Shown in pieces: positions 27,182 to 36,299 of a stretch of DNA of 64,000 nt. Source of the stretch: Pseudomonadota bacterium (GTDB lineage: Bacteria > Pseudomonadota > Gammaproteobacteria > Burkholderiales > Burkholderiaceae_C). The position numbers and the translations under genes are program-made. The notes beneath the pieces are model-generated. The model saw only the letters and a program-made list of their open reading frames with translations, did not search any database and was not told the DNA's origin. Every line of letters begins with the position of its first letter. Position 1 is the first letter of the stretch. The stretch is from NCBI GenBank assembly GCA_021783695.1, contig JAJXTO010000005.1, positions 43,809 to 107,808 on the forward strand. The letters are read 5' to 3'.

Positions 27182-28429
27182 ATGCCCCTACGCGCATCCC
27201 AAAACATCCTGCGTCAATTCGCCACCGGTCTGGCGCTGAGCGCCACAGCCCTTGCCGCGCATGCAGCAGCCGCCCCTGCGGAAATCAAGATCGGCACGCT
27301 CTATGCCAGCAGCGGCCCCTTCGCCGTGGCCTCGCAGGGACAGTACGACGGCCTGAAATTCTGGGCCGCCGCCATCAACAAGGATGGCGGCGTGTTCGTC
27401 AAGGCATTCAACAAGAAGATCCCGGTCAAGCTCGTCGCCTACGACGACCAGAGCTCCACGTCCACGGCGACCACGCTCTACAACCAGCTCATCACGCAGG
27501 ACAAGGTGGACGTGCTCGTGGCGGACTTCGGCTCGGTGCTCACCTCGGTGGCTGTGCCGCTGGCGGCCGAGCACCACATGCTGCTGATCGACCCGACCGG
27601 CTCTGGCGCCAACTTCTTCACCAAGCCCACCAATTACCTGGCCGATGTGAGCATTCCGTCGAGCACGGTGTGGCCCGTGCCCCTGGCCAACTACCTGGTG
27701 CAGCAGAAGATCAAGAGGGTCGCCATCGTCTATGGCGCCAACGACTTCGACGCCTCGCAGGCCGCCACCCTCAAGGGCGTGCTGGCCAAGCACGGCATCA
27801 CGCCGGTGTACGACCACAGCGTGCCGACCACCGAGTCCAACTACACCATCCTGCTGCACGCCATGGCGGCCACCCAGCCCGAGGCGGTGCTCGAATTCGG
27901 CTATGCGCCCAATGACATTGCCTTCCTGAAGGCGGTGGAACAAAGCGGTCTGCACTTCCCGATGACCTTCACCATCTTCCCCGGCCAGCTGCTGCAACTG
28001 CTGACCAAGAACGTGGGCGAGAAGGCGCTGGCCTATACCTACACCTACCCCACCCCGCCGCTGGTGAAGTACGACAAGGTGAGCTACGGCATGAACACCC
28101 AGCAGTTCGTCGATGCCTTCAAGGCCGCCGAGAAGAAAGAGCCCAACTTTCTCGACTGTTCGGGCTACAACACCGGCCTGATCGTGCAGCACATGCTCGA
28201 CATGGCGCCCAAGTTCGATCAGCTTGCGTTCCACCAGGCGGTGATGGACATGTCGGGCAAGACCACCACCCTGCTCGGCCCGTTTGACGTCAACGCCAAC
28301 GGTGCCCAGCTGGGCCAGCCCTTCCCGGTCGCGCAGCTCCAGCCCAAGGGCGGCAAGCTCGATGTCGTGGTGGTCTATCCGCAAGACAAGGCGACCGGCA
28401 AGGCGGTGTATCCGGCGCCCAAGCAATAA
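27182..28429 (+). CDS. Liv-type ABC transporter substrate-binding protein (system 1)
   Basis: This 415-residue periplasmic binding protein has a signal peptide (residues 1-33, cleavage near AHAAAA). Its Leu/Ile/Val-binding-protein fold opens with IKIGTLYASSGPFAVASQGQ. The ligand could be an amino acid or an amide; it cannot be read from sequence. I chose the ATG at 27182, preceded by GGAG six bases away; an earlier in-frame ATG at 27122 gives a charged start ahead of the signal. It heads a five-gene unit of binding protein, two permeases and two ATPases. Confidence 0.88.
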   Translation: MPLRASQNILRQFATGLALSATALAAHAAAAPAEIKIGTLYASSGPFAVASQGQYDGLKFWAAAINKDGGVFVKAFNKKIPVKLVAYDDQSSTSTATTLYNQLITQDKVDVLVADFGSVLTSVAVPLAAEHHMLLIDPTGSGANFFTKPTNYLADVSIPSSTVWPVPLANYLVQQKIKRVAIVYGANDFDASQAATLKGVLAKHGITPVYDHSVPTTESNYTILLHAMAATQPEAVLEFGYAPNDIAFLKAVEQSGLHFPMTFTIFPGQLLQLLTKNVGEKALAYTYTYPTPPLVKYDKVSYGMNTQQFVDAFKAAEKKEPNFLDCSGYNTGLIVQHMLDMAPKFDQLAFHQAVMDMSGKTTTLLGPFDVNANGAQLGQPFPVAQLQPKGGKLDVVVVYPQDKATGKAVYPAPKQ

Positions 28430-28498
28430 GCGCAGCGGCGGTGCGGCATATGCCGACCGCCCCCTGCAGATCAACGCAGCACAGCTCAGGGAGGGCGT

Positions 28499-29380
28499 GT
28501 GGAACTGCTTGAATACGCCATCATCGGCGGCATTCTGTATGGCATCTTTTTCAGCCTGGTCGGCATCGGGCTGAATCTGATTTTCGGCGTCATGCGCATC
28601 ATCAATCTCGCGCACGGGCAATTCATCGTGCTGGGCGCGTACGCGGCGTGGCTGGTGTCGCGCCACTTCGGCTTCAACCCGCTGTGGGGCGTGCCGGTCA
28701 GCATCCTCGCAGCAGTCGTCCTCGGCTATCCGCTGTACTACGCGGTGGTGCCGCGGCTGCAGCGCAGCGGCGATCCGGAGATGCTGTCTTTCATCCTGTT
28801 CTTCGGCATCGGCCAGATGCTCGAAGCACTCACCGTACTCGGCTTTGGCGCTGACCAGCGCTCACTGCCGAGCGAGGCGCTGGGCGCGGGGAACATCGGC
28901 GTGCTCGGCCAGGAGTTCCCCGACAGCTGGTGGTGGGCCGCGGCCTTCAGCATCGCCGCCATCGTGGCGCTGTGGCTGTATTTCACCCGCACCCGGCTGG
29001 GCTACGCCACCCGCGCCATCATGGCCAACCGTGACGAGGCGCTGGCCACCGGCATCGACGTGAACAAGGTGTCTGCACTGGCCTTCGTGGCCGGGCTGGC
29101 ACTGGCCGGCATTGCCGGGGTGTTCCTGCCCTATCTGCTCGGCTCGGTCTCACCCGACCTGGGCAACGGCCTGACCACCACGTCCTTTGCCATTGTCATC
29201 ATCGGTTCGCTGGGCAACCCGCTGGGCACGGTGATCGGCGGGCTGGTGTTCGGTCTGGGCACCATGCTGATGCAGACCTACTACTCTTCCTGGTCCAACC
29301 TCGTGCCGTATGTGCTGCTGCTGATGATCGTGCTCATCCGCCCCACTGGCCTGCTCGGAAAGGCGGTGCGCAGTGTCTGA
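28499..29380 (+). CDS. livH: Liv-type ABC permease, LivH-like (system 1)
   Basis: This 293-residue permease has about eight membrane helices. It begins with GTG and the phrase ELLEYAIIGGILYGIFFSL. The LivH hallmark GVMRIINLAHGQFIVLGAY occurs near residue 30, and the ATPase-contact loop region holds RAIMANRDEALATGIDVN. GGGAGG lies close upstream of the GTG. It overlaps the LivM-like gene by eight bases. Confidence 0.9.
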   Translation: MELLEYAIIGGILYGIFFSLVGIGLNLIFGVMRIINLAHGQFIVLGAYAAWLVSRHFGFNPLWGVPVSILAAVVLGYPLYYAVVPRLQRSGDPEMLSFILFFGIGQMLEALTVLGFGADQRSLPSEALGAGNIGVLGQEFPDSWWWAAAFSIAAIVALWLYFTRTRLGYATRAIMANRDEALATGIDVNKVSALAFVAGLALAGIAGVFLPYLLGSVSPDLGNGLTTTSFAIVIIGSLGNPLGTVIGGLVFGLGTMLMQTYYSSWSNLVPYVLLLMIVLIRPTGLLGKAVRSV

Positions 29381-30308
29381 CCGTTCCTTGTTCGAGCGCT
29401 GGCGCTCGGGCCTCATCGTGCTGGTGCTGCTGGCGGCGCTGTTCCTGCTTCTGCCGCATGTCTACGGCAACGAGTCGCTGCTGTTCACGCTGATGACTTT
29501 CATCGTGCTGGCGCAGGGGCTCAACCTGCTGTATGGCTTCACCGGCTACCTGCCCTTCGGCTATGTGGGTTTTTTCGGCTGCGGCGCCTATGCCACCTCG
29601 CTGCTGGTGCTGCACACCAGCCTGCCGGTGCTGCTGTGCGTGGTGGGTGGCGGTCTGGCCGCCGTGGTGATGGGGTTGATCCTTGGGCCACTGCTGCGGC
29701 TGTCCGGCGCCTACTTTTCCATCGCCAGCCTGGCGGCGTCGCAGATTCTGTATGACGTCGTCTCCAACACCAATCTGGCCGACATCACCGGCGGGCCTTA
29801 CGGCCTGAAGATCGAACAGGTCTATGCGCCCACGGCCAGCTACAACACCATGCTGGCGGTGCTGGTGCTGGCCACGGCGCTGGCGGCGTACTTTCGCAGC
29901 TCCGCGTTCGGCATGGGGTTGCGCGCCATGAAGCAAGACCCGGTGAGCGCGGCCATGGCCGGCATCGACGTCGTGCGAGCGCGGCTCATCACCTGGCTGA
30001 TCTCGGCCGGCGTGGCAGGGCTGGCCGGCGGCGTCTATGCGTGGAATCTGTCGGTGTTCTACCCCGAGGCGGTGTTCACGTTGCAGCTCTCGGTGTTCGC
30101 CATCGTGTTCGCGCTGTTCGGCGGCGTGGGCACGGTCATCGGTCCGCTGATCGGCGCTGGCGTGCTCTACAGCCTGTACTCGGCCATCGGCATTTCCACG
30201 CCGCAATACTTTCAGCTGATCTACGGCCTGCTCATCGTGCTGCTGGTGCTGTTCCTGCCCGGCGGTGTGCTGTCGCTGTTCACACGCAGGGGGATCCGTG
30301 TCTTCTGA
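29373..30308 (+). CDS. livM: Liv-type ABC permease, LivM-like (system 1)
   Basis: This is the second permease, with 311 residues and about eight to ten helices. LivM features include GLNLLYGFTGYLPFGYVGFF near residue 50 and the coupling-loop region GLRAMKQDPVSAAMAGIDV. The start is a GTG inside the end of the preceding gene, and its own end overlaps the ATPase gene by 11 bases, indicating coupled translation. Confidence 0.9.
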   Translation: MSDRSLFERWRSGLIVLVLLAALFLLLPHVYGNESLLFTLMTFIVLAQGLNLLYGFTGYLPFGYVGFFGCGAYATSLLVLHTSLPVLLCVVGGGLAAVVMGLILGPLLRLSGAYFSIASLAASQILYDVVSNTNLADITGGPYGLKIEQVYAPTASYNTMLAVLVLATALAAYFRSSAFGMGLRAMKQDPVSAAMAGIDVVRARLITWLISAGVAGLAGGVYAWNLSVFYPEAVFTLQLSVFAIVFALFGGVGTVIGPLIGAGVLYSLYSAIGISTPQYFQLIYGLLIVLLVLFLPGGVLSLFTRRGIRVF

Positions 30309-31014
30309 AACCCTGCTCCAGCTCCAGGGCGTGAACAAGCGCTTTGGCGGTCATCTGGTGCTCAACGATGTGAGTTTCAGCCTCGCGCCGGGCGAGATCG
30401 TCGGCCTGGTCGGCCCCAATGGCTCGGGCAAGACCACGACCATCAATGTCATCTCCGGCCTGTACCGCGCCGACAGCGGCAGCATCACTTTCAACGGTCA
30501 GCCCGTGCATCAGGTGCCGATGCACAAGCTGGCGCAGCTCGGCATCAACCGCACCTTCCAGGTGCCCAAGACCTTCCGCGACATGACGGTGCGCGAGAAC
30601 ATCGAGGTGGCCGCGCATTTCGGCCATGCCGGGCAGTCCGTGGACGTCAACGGCATCCTGCGCGACATCGGCCTGGAGACGCAGGCCGACAAGCTGGCAG
30701 GCGCGCTCACCGTCAATCAGCAAAAGCTGCTCGATCTGGGCCGTGCCCTGGCCACCGGGCCGAGGCTGCTGCTGGTGGATGAAATCGGCGCCGGGCTCAA
30801 TCCGGCAGAACTCGGCGGCATTGCCGACCTGCTGCGCACACTGTCGCAGCGCGGCATTGCGCTGATCGTGGTGGAACATCTGATGGCGTTTCTCGGCAGC
30901 ATCACGGCGCGCGTCATCGTGCTGGGCGCCGGGCGCATGTTGTTCGAAGGCTCGCTCGACGCCGCCTCGCGCGACCCCGAAGTGGTTGCGGCGTTTTTCG
31001 GGGGTGCGGCATGA
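30298..31014 (+). CDS. livG: Liv-type ABC ATPase, LivG-like (system 1)
   Basis: This is the first ATPase of the transporter, with 238 residues. Walker A is GPNGSGKTTT near residue 41, and Walker B with catalytic residues is LLLVDEIGAGLNP, where the usual DEP is DEI. The LivG family trait of a long segment after Walker A is present (INRTFQVPKTFRDMTVRENI). The signature motif LSGGQ is degenerate (ALTVNQQKLLDLGRAL), an oddity for this subunit. The GTG start at 30298 has GGGGGA upstream. Confidence 0.88.
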   Translation: MSSETLLQLQGVNKRFGGHLVLNDVSFSLAPGEIVGLVGPNGSGKTTTINVISGLYRADSGSITFNGQPVHQVPMHKLAQLGINRTFQVPKTFRDMTVRENIEVAAHFGHAGQSVDVNGILRDIGLETQADKLAGALTVNQQKLLDLGRALATGPRLLLVDEIGAGLNPAELGGIADLLRTLSQRGIALIVVEHLMAFLGSITARVIVLGAGRMLFEGSLDAASRDPEVVAAFFGGAA

Positions 31015-31733
31015 GTGCGCCAGATTCGCATCAAAGTCTGCTTTCGGTGCGCAATGTGCAAACCGGCTATGGCGCGCTGCAAGTGCTGTGGGGCGTCGAC
31101 CTGGAGGTGGCTGCGGGCGAGACCGTGCTGCTGCTCGGCGCCAACAGCGCGGGCAAGTCCACCCTGCTGCGCACCCTCATCGGCCTGCTGCCCTGCTGGC
31201 GCGGCGAGATCCGCTTCGCCGGTGAGCGCATCGACCGTCTGCCACCCGATCAACGCATCCGCCGCGGCATTGCCTATATGTCCGAGCAGGGAGTGTTTCC
31301 CACCCTGTCCATCGACGAGAACATCGCCCTGGGCGGCTATTTCCTGCCCGATGCGCAGGTGCGCAAACGCAAGGAACAGCTCTTCGCCCTGTTCCCCGAT
31401 CTCGCCGCCAAGCGGCGCGACGCCGCCGGCACCTTGTCTGGCGGGCAGCGCAAGATGCTGGGCATCGCCAAGGTGCTGATCGCCGAGCCCCGGCTGCTGC
31501 TGATGGACGAACCGTCCTCTGGCCTGGCCCCCGTGTTCGTCAAACAGGTCATCGAGGTGCTGAAAACCAGTATCGGCACGGGCACCGCCCTGCTCATCGC
31601 CGAGCAAAACGTGGCCTTTCTCGAGTTGGCCGACCGCGGCTATCTGATCGATCACGGCAAGGTCAAACTCTCCGGCACCCGCGCCGAACTGGAGGCCAGC
31701 GACGCCGTGCGTGAAACGTATTTCGGCCTCTGA
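31011..31733 (+). CDS. livF: Liv-type ABC ATPase, LivF-like (system 1)
   Basis: This is the second ATPase, with 240 residues and a four-base overlap with LivG. It has Walker A GANSAGKSTL near residue 43, the signature LSGGQRKMLGIAKVL and Walker B LLLMDEPSSGLAP. A catalytic histidine is not seen at the usual H-loop, where AEQNV takes the place of EH, as is common in LivF. It closes the five-gene transporter unit. Confidence 0.9.
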   Translation: MSAPDSHQSLLSVRNVQTGYGALQVLWGVDLEVAAGETVLLLGANSAGKSTLLRTLIGLLPCWRGEIRFAGERIDRLPPDQRIRRGIAYMSEQGVFPTLSIDENIALGGYFLPDAQVRKRKEQLFALFPDLAAKRRDAAGTLSGGQRKMLGIAKVLIAEPRLLLMDEPSSGLAPVFVKQVIEVLKTSIGTGTALLIAEQNVAFLELADRGYLIDHGKVKLSGTRAELEASDAVRETYFGL

Positions 31734-31801
31734 CCAGCGCAGGGACCGGCAGGTCGCCATGCCTTGCGCACGGTGATTACACTGCCCACATTTTTCCCTC
31801 G

Positions 31802-32860
31802 ATGAAGCAACGGATTCGCTCGCTGGACTGGCTGCGCGGCATGATGGCACTCTCCATCATGCTCTATCACATGAGCGGTCAGACAGACACCGGCACGCTG
31901 CTGGGCAAGCTGGGCATCTACGGCGTTTGCATTTTTTTCATCCTGTCCGGCCTGAGCATGGCCATTGCCTACGACGCCGTTCTGCACGACTTCAGGGGCG
32001 CCGCCGTATTCATGGTGCGCCGCCTATTTCGCATCTGGCCCTTGTTATGGCTGGTGCTTGCCCTGGTGGTGATTCCCGCTTATTTTCAAGGGTTGCATTA
32101 CAGCGGCTGGCTGGTCATCCTCAACCTCACGACCCTGTTTGGATTTTTTGCGCCCACGCACTACATCAATATGGGTGCCTGGTCGATTGGGAATGAAATG
32201 GTGTACTACACACTGACGCCAGTCCTGATTTCTGCATACCACTGGCGAAAGGCAATGGGTGATTTTCTCACCCTGCTTGCAGCTTTGATAGGGCTTTATT
32301 TTGCGTTCAGCGTCATCGACCCAGCCGTCCATCTGCGGTATCAATGGACAAAATACATCAATCCATTCAATAATCTGTTTTTCTATTGCGCCGGCATTGC
32401 CATTTATTATAATTTTCGCCGCTTCGAGATTCCAGCGCCATGGCGGCTGCCATTGTTGATACTGCCCCTGCTCGCTTTTATATTTTTTCCAAGCTCAGGC
32501 GACCAGATCGGCATAGTTTCTGGATATTCCCGGCTCGCATTCTCCTGTATTGCCATCGCCATCGTTTTCACATTTTATAAATGCGCCCCCGCGCTGCCGA
32601 AATTTCTGGATGACAAACTCGAATTGCTCGGACTGATTTCCTACGGCATTTATCTCCTGCATCCCATCGCGCTGACATGGACCAAGACCGCGCTGGCCTT
32701 GATCGGAATCACCAATCCAACCGTCATTCACTCGGTGACATTCATCGTCACCATCGCCGCCGCATCCCTGATCTACCAAGTCCTCGAACGCCCGATGATG
32801 CGGCTCGGAAAAGTCCTGATGCGTCCCACTCCTCAAAAGGCACTTCCAAACAGAAAATAG
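31802..32860 (+). CDS. Acyltransferase-3 family membrane protein
   Basis: The 352-residue protein has about ten membrane helices and the acyltransferase-3 opening RSLDWLRGMMALSIMLYHM, with the conserved histidine. RRLFRIWPLLWL supplies a typical arginine motif near residue 74. Such proteins add acetyl or other acyl groups to surface polysaccharide, lipid A or peptidoglycan; the acceptor here is unknown. Base composition falls visibly below the neighbours from about 32160 to 32640, with many A/T-ending codons, which suggests acquisition by transfer. No polysaccharide genes sit beside it. Confidence 0.82.
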   Translation: MKQRIRSLDWLRGMMALSIMLYHMSGQTDTGTLLGKLGIYGVCIFFILSGLSMAIAYDAVLHDFRGAAVFMVRRLFRIWPLLWLVLALVVIPAYFQGLHYSGWLVILNLTTLFGFFAPTHYINMGAWSIGNEMVYYTLTPVLISAYHWRKAMGDFLTLLAALIGLYFAFSVIDPAVHLRYQWTKYINPFNNLFFYCAGIAIYYNFRRFEIPAPWRLPLLILPLLAFIFFPSSGDQIGIVSGYSRLAFSCIAIAIVFTFYKCAPALPKFLDDKLELLGLISYGIYLLHPIALTWTKTALALIGITNPTVIHSVTFIVTIAAASLIYQVLERPMMRLGKVLMRPTPQKALPNRK

Positions 32861-32960
32861 GCAGATTCCCCATAGAAATTTCTTTCTTTCGAAAATACCA
32901 TCCTTCTGCGCCATAAAAAACGGCTCGCCGTCGAGCATCCCTTCAATCAATCCCGCCCCG

Positions 32961-34049
32961 ATGGCCAAACCGGAATCTGCCCCAGCGCCTCGGCGCCCAG
33001 GCGCACGCGAGCAGACGTATCGACGCATTTACCCGCTGCGCGTGATTGGCATGGCTCTGGGCGGGCTGGCGATCGCAAGTGTGTTGGTGGAACAACATGC
33101 CGACCCATGGCGCTGGGGGCTGATGGTGGCCTCCTGCCTGCTGTGGCCGCAACTGGCCTATGTGCGGGCATGGCTGAGTGCGAACAGCTACGCCACGGAA
33201 AAGCGCAGCCTGCTGATCGACTCGGCCATCGCCGGGATGTGGGTGCCGCTGCTGCACTTCAGCCTGCTACCCAGCGTGGTGCTGGTGACGGTGACGACGT
33301 TCGACAAGCTCAGCAGTGGCATGCGCCGTCTGTGGCTGGCCTCGCTGCCGGGGCTGTTTGGCGCCACCTTGCTGACGACCTTGATCGTCCGCCCGCCCGT
33401 CGAACTGCAGAGTTCGCTGCTGGTCATTGCCTGCACCCTGCCCCTGCTGGTGGTGCACACCCTGTCGAGCAGCATCGGCAGCTACCGGCTGATCCGCACG
33501 GTGTCCCGGCAGAACAAGCTGCTCGAAGTGCTGCAGCGCACCGATCCGCAGACCGGCCTGTTCGCCCGCGACCACTGGCAGGAACATGCCAATGACGCCT
33601 TGCAACGGTTTCACGCGACCGGGCAGCCCGCCTGCCTGCTGATGATCGACATCGATCATTTCAAGAACATCAACGACACCCACGGCCATCTTGCCGGAGA
33701 TGAGGTCATCGCCGCGGTGGGACAGCTCATCCGCGACAGCATCCGCGCCGAAGACAGCGCCGGGCGTTATGGCGGCGACGAGTTTGCGGTACTGTGCCGC
33801 AATCTGCACGCAAGCGACGCCGCCGCCATTGCCGAGCGCATCCGCAGCCAGTTGCAGACCCTGCGGCTGGCGCATCACCCTCAGATCCGGCTGACCAGCA
33901 GCATCGGCCTAGCCTCCGCCCAAGTCGAGTTCTCCAGTCTGCAAGCCTGGATGAAAGCCGCCGATACGGCGCTCTACGCAGCCAAGGAGCGAGGCCGCAA
34001 TCAGGTGGCTGAACGCAATCTGCCGCTGGCGCTCGGTTTCCCGATCTGA
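32961..34049 (+). CDS. Membrane-anchored diguanylate cyclase (GGDEF)
   Basis: The 362-residue protein makes cyclic di-GMP. The N-terminal half has about six membrane helices (residues 28-180), probably a sensory module of MASE type. A GGDEF domain follows, with DHFKNINDTHGHLAGDE and the catalytic GGDEF at residues 271-275. An intact inhibitory I-site, RAED, lies at 262-265, five residues before the active site. Activity and product inhibition are both expected. A palindrome (34067-34080) follows the stop. Confidence 0.92.
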   Translation: MAKPESAPAPRRPGAREQTYRRIYPLRVIGMALGGLAIASVLVEQHADPWRWGLMVASCLLWPQLAYVRAWLSANSYATEKRSLLIDSAIAGMWVPLLHFSLLPSVVLVTVTTFDKLSSGMRRLWLASLPGLFGATLLTTLIVRPPVELQSSLLVIACTLPLLVVHTLSSSIGSYRLIRTVSRQNKLLEVLQRTDPQTGLFARDHWQEHANDALQRFHATGQPACLLMIDIDHFKNINDTHGHLAGDEVIAAVGQLIRDSIRAEDSAGRYGGDEFAVLCRNLHASDAAAIAERIRSQLQTLRLAHHPQIRLTSSIGLASAQVEFSSLQAWMKAADTALYAAKERGRNQVAERNLPLALGFPI

Positions 34050-34066
34050 ACCGCCGCGCGTCACAC

Positions 34067-34080
34067 AACGCATTTGCGTT
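34067..34080. repeat. Short palindrome AACGCA-TT-TGCGTT
   Basis: Six-base perfect arms surround a TT centre, 18 bases after the stop of the first GGDEF gene and 153 before the second. It may be a weak terminator (a TTTTG run follows) or an operator for the downstream gene. Confidence 0.3.
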
Positions 34081-34232
34081 TTGCGGTCATAGTTGCGATT
34101 TTCGCCCCCCAGATCAGCCCGCGCGCCTTTCCATCCAGGGGGCGACACGTTTACATTGCTTTGCATTGATGTCACGCCCTCGCAGGCAAGCACAGAGCCC
34201 CCAGTTTTCCGACTTCTCCCCTGAAGCCCACA

Positions 34233-36281
34233 ATGACCATGCTGTATCGCGACGCGATCACCACGCCGCCCGAAACCATTGCGGACGAGCGCGGCAAGCT
34301 GCTGCTGGCCACCTTGCCGGTGTCGGCGTTGACCAATGCGACCGTGGCGGTCATGGCCGTGGTCTTGCTGGACGCCAGCCTGCCCATCCATGGCCTGTGG
34401 ATCTGGGGTGCCTGGATTCTGGCCCTGCAATGCGCCCGCCTGTTGATCTGGCTTGCGTGGCGCCATCTCCCCGGTGCCCCACTGGACACGGTCCAGCGGA
34501 CCCGCCGACTGCAGCTCTTGCGCGGCACCGCCTGGGTCACGGGAGCAAGCTGGGGGGCGATCCCCGTGGCGCTGTTTCCGGCGGACACGCTTGCGCAGAG
34601 TTTCGTGGCATTCATTCTGGCGGGCATCAGCGGCGCGGCGGTGGCGGGGCTGGCGTTCGATGGCTGGACTTCGGGGGTCTTCGTCGCCACGCTCATCGTT
34701 CCGCTGGCCATGCGCCTCTATCTGACCGGAACGCCCCTGACCACAGCGATGGCTGCCATGGTCTGCATCTACCTAGTCTACCTCGCCGTGGCGATCCGCC
34801 GGGGGCAGAGCCAGTTTCTGCAACTACTCGACTGGCGCACCCGCGCCGAGGCGGCCCGTGTCCGCGCCCAGCGGCAGGCGCGGCTTCAAGCCGTGCTCGC
34901 GCAGGCCAACCAGCTCGGCGCATCCGCAACGGACGCCGAATCGTTCTACACCGCAGTCTGTCGGGCGGCAGTGGACGGCGGCGCCCTGCTGCGCGCCAGA
35001 GTCCTGCAGCCAGACGGCGCCGATACCGCCTTGCACCAGGACAGGCCGCAGTTCAATACCCGCGGCGGCGTCACCGAAGCCTGCATTCCTCTGCGCAGCC
35101 AAGACCGGATCGACGCCTTGCTGTGCGTGGAAAGCTCCGCCATGCCCAACGAAGACGCCGCCCTGCGCGAGTGGCTGCAGAACCTGGTCACCAGCCTGGA
35201 GGGTGGCTTGCAGACGATCCGTCAGCAGGCGCATATCGTTCGTCTGCAAAAGCTCTACAGCGCGCTCATCCGCGTCGGCGAAGTGGTGCTGCAAACCCGC
35301 AGTGCAGAGGAGATGGTGGCGCGCACCTGCGAAACACTCGCCGAGGACACGCAGTTCCATGCCGCCTGGCTAGCGCAGCCCGACCCGCAAGGCGCGTTTC
35401 ACATCCTGGCCCGCGCCGGAGAGGGCGCGGTCCAGCTCGATCATTTCCGCATACGCCTCGACGACGCCAATCGCGCGCCACTGGTGCTACGCGTCTGGGA
35501 TACCCAGACCCTGCAGGTCTGCAACGACCTGCTGCATGCCGGAGACATGCTGCCCTGGCGCCGCAGCCTGGCGCATTACCGCTGGCACGCCGCGCTGGCC
35601 GCGCCGGTGCTGCGCGGCGGCGCGCTGTGGGGTGTGCTGGTGTTCACCTCGCCGCAGGCCCACGCCTTCGATGCCCAGACCATCGGCCTGTGCGAGCAGG
35701 TGGCCGCGCTGCTGGGCTACGGGCTGGACGAACTCGACTTGAAAGCGCGCCTGAGCCACCTGCAGCGCATCGAAGCGCACCGTGCCCGGCACGACACCCT
35801 GACCGGCCTGCCCAACCGCTATGCGCTGGAGCAATATCTGCCGACCGTGATCGAACGCGCACGCCGGCAGGGCAACGCCTTCGCTCTGGGCATGATCGAT
35901 CTCGACGGCTTCAAGCGCATCAACGACACCTGGGGCCACAGCGCCGGTGACCGCGTGCTGCGCGAGCTCACCCGCCGCCTGCAGACGGTGCAGCGCCAGG
36001 GCGACTATCTGGCGCGGCTGGGTGGCGATGAGTTCATCGTGGTGATGGAAGACCTGAGCCCGCTGGAAGTCCATTCCCATTTCGCCAACAGCGTGGAGCG
36101 CCTGCGCCAGGCCGTGGCTGCGCCGTTCGACATCGCGCCCAATGTGCAACTGCCCATGGACATGAGCATCGGTATCGCCAGCTATCCGCTCGACGCCCGC
36201 GACGCCGACACCCTGATGCGTCTGGCGGACAAGACCATGTACGCCAGCAAGGCGGCCAAGGCGGCGGCCGCAACGCGCTGA
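34233..36281 (+). CDS. Diguanylate cyclase with membrane, GAF-like and GGDEF domains
   Basis: The 682-residue protein has an N-terminal membrane region (about residues 25-190). A helical linker and a GAF-like sensory stretch at about 350-510 follow, then a GGDEF domain starting at TLTGLPNRYALEQYL. The active site RLGGDEF places GGDEF at 597-601, and an I-site RQGD sits at 588-591. The region 220-330 may be another, degenerate GAF-like domain. It directly follows another GGDEF gene with 183 bases between. It is convergent with the SDR gene of the photolyase operon, leaving 18 bases. Confidence 0.9.
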   Translation: MTMLYRDAITTPPETIADERGKLLLATLPVSALTNATVAVMAVVLLDASLPIHGLWIWGAWILALQCARLLIWLAWRHLPGAPLDTVQRTRRLQLLRGTAWVTGASWGAIPVALFPADTLAQSFVAFILAGISGAAVAGLAFDGWTSGVFVATLIVPLAMRLYLTGTPLTTAMAAMVCIYLVYLAVAIRRGQSQFLQLLDWRTRAEAARVRAQRQARLQAVLAQANQLGASATDAESFYTAVCRAAVDGGALLRARVLQPDGADTALHQDRPQFNTRGGVTEACIPLRSQDRIDALLCVESSAMPNEDAALREWLQNLVTSLEGGLQTIRQQAHIVRLQKLYSALIRVGEVVLQTRSAEEMVARTCETLAEDTQFHAAWLAQPDPQGAFHILARAGEGAVQLDHFRIRLDDANRAPLVLRVWDTQTLQVCNDLLHAGDMLPWRRSLAHYRWHAALAAPVLRGGALWGVLVFTSPQAHAFDAQTIGLCEQVAALLGYGLDELDLKARLSHLQRIEAHRARHDTLTGLPNRYALEQYLPTVIERARRQGNAFALGMIDLDGFKRINDTWGHSAGDRVLRELTRRLQTVQRQGDYLARLGGDEFIVVMEDLSPLEVHSHFANSVERLRQAVAAPFDIAPNVQLPMDMSIGIASYPLDARDADTLMRLADKTMYASKAAKAAAATR

Positions 36282-36299
36282 ACCGCGCGCCTCGCGGCC

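Noticed and set aside
27188..28666. 492-codon minus-strand open frame opposite the Liv binding-protein gene
   Set aside because: It is rich in His, Gly and Arg with no motif, and the sense strand encodes an obvious periplasmic binding protein with a signal peptide.
32915..32936. Minus-strand terminator-like hairpin (GCTCG-N4-CGAGC followed by T6 on the minus strand)
   Set aside because: No minus-strand gene lies upstream of it, and the stem has only five pairs. It is probably incidental.
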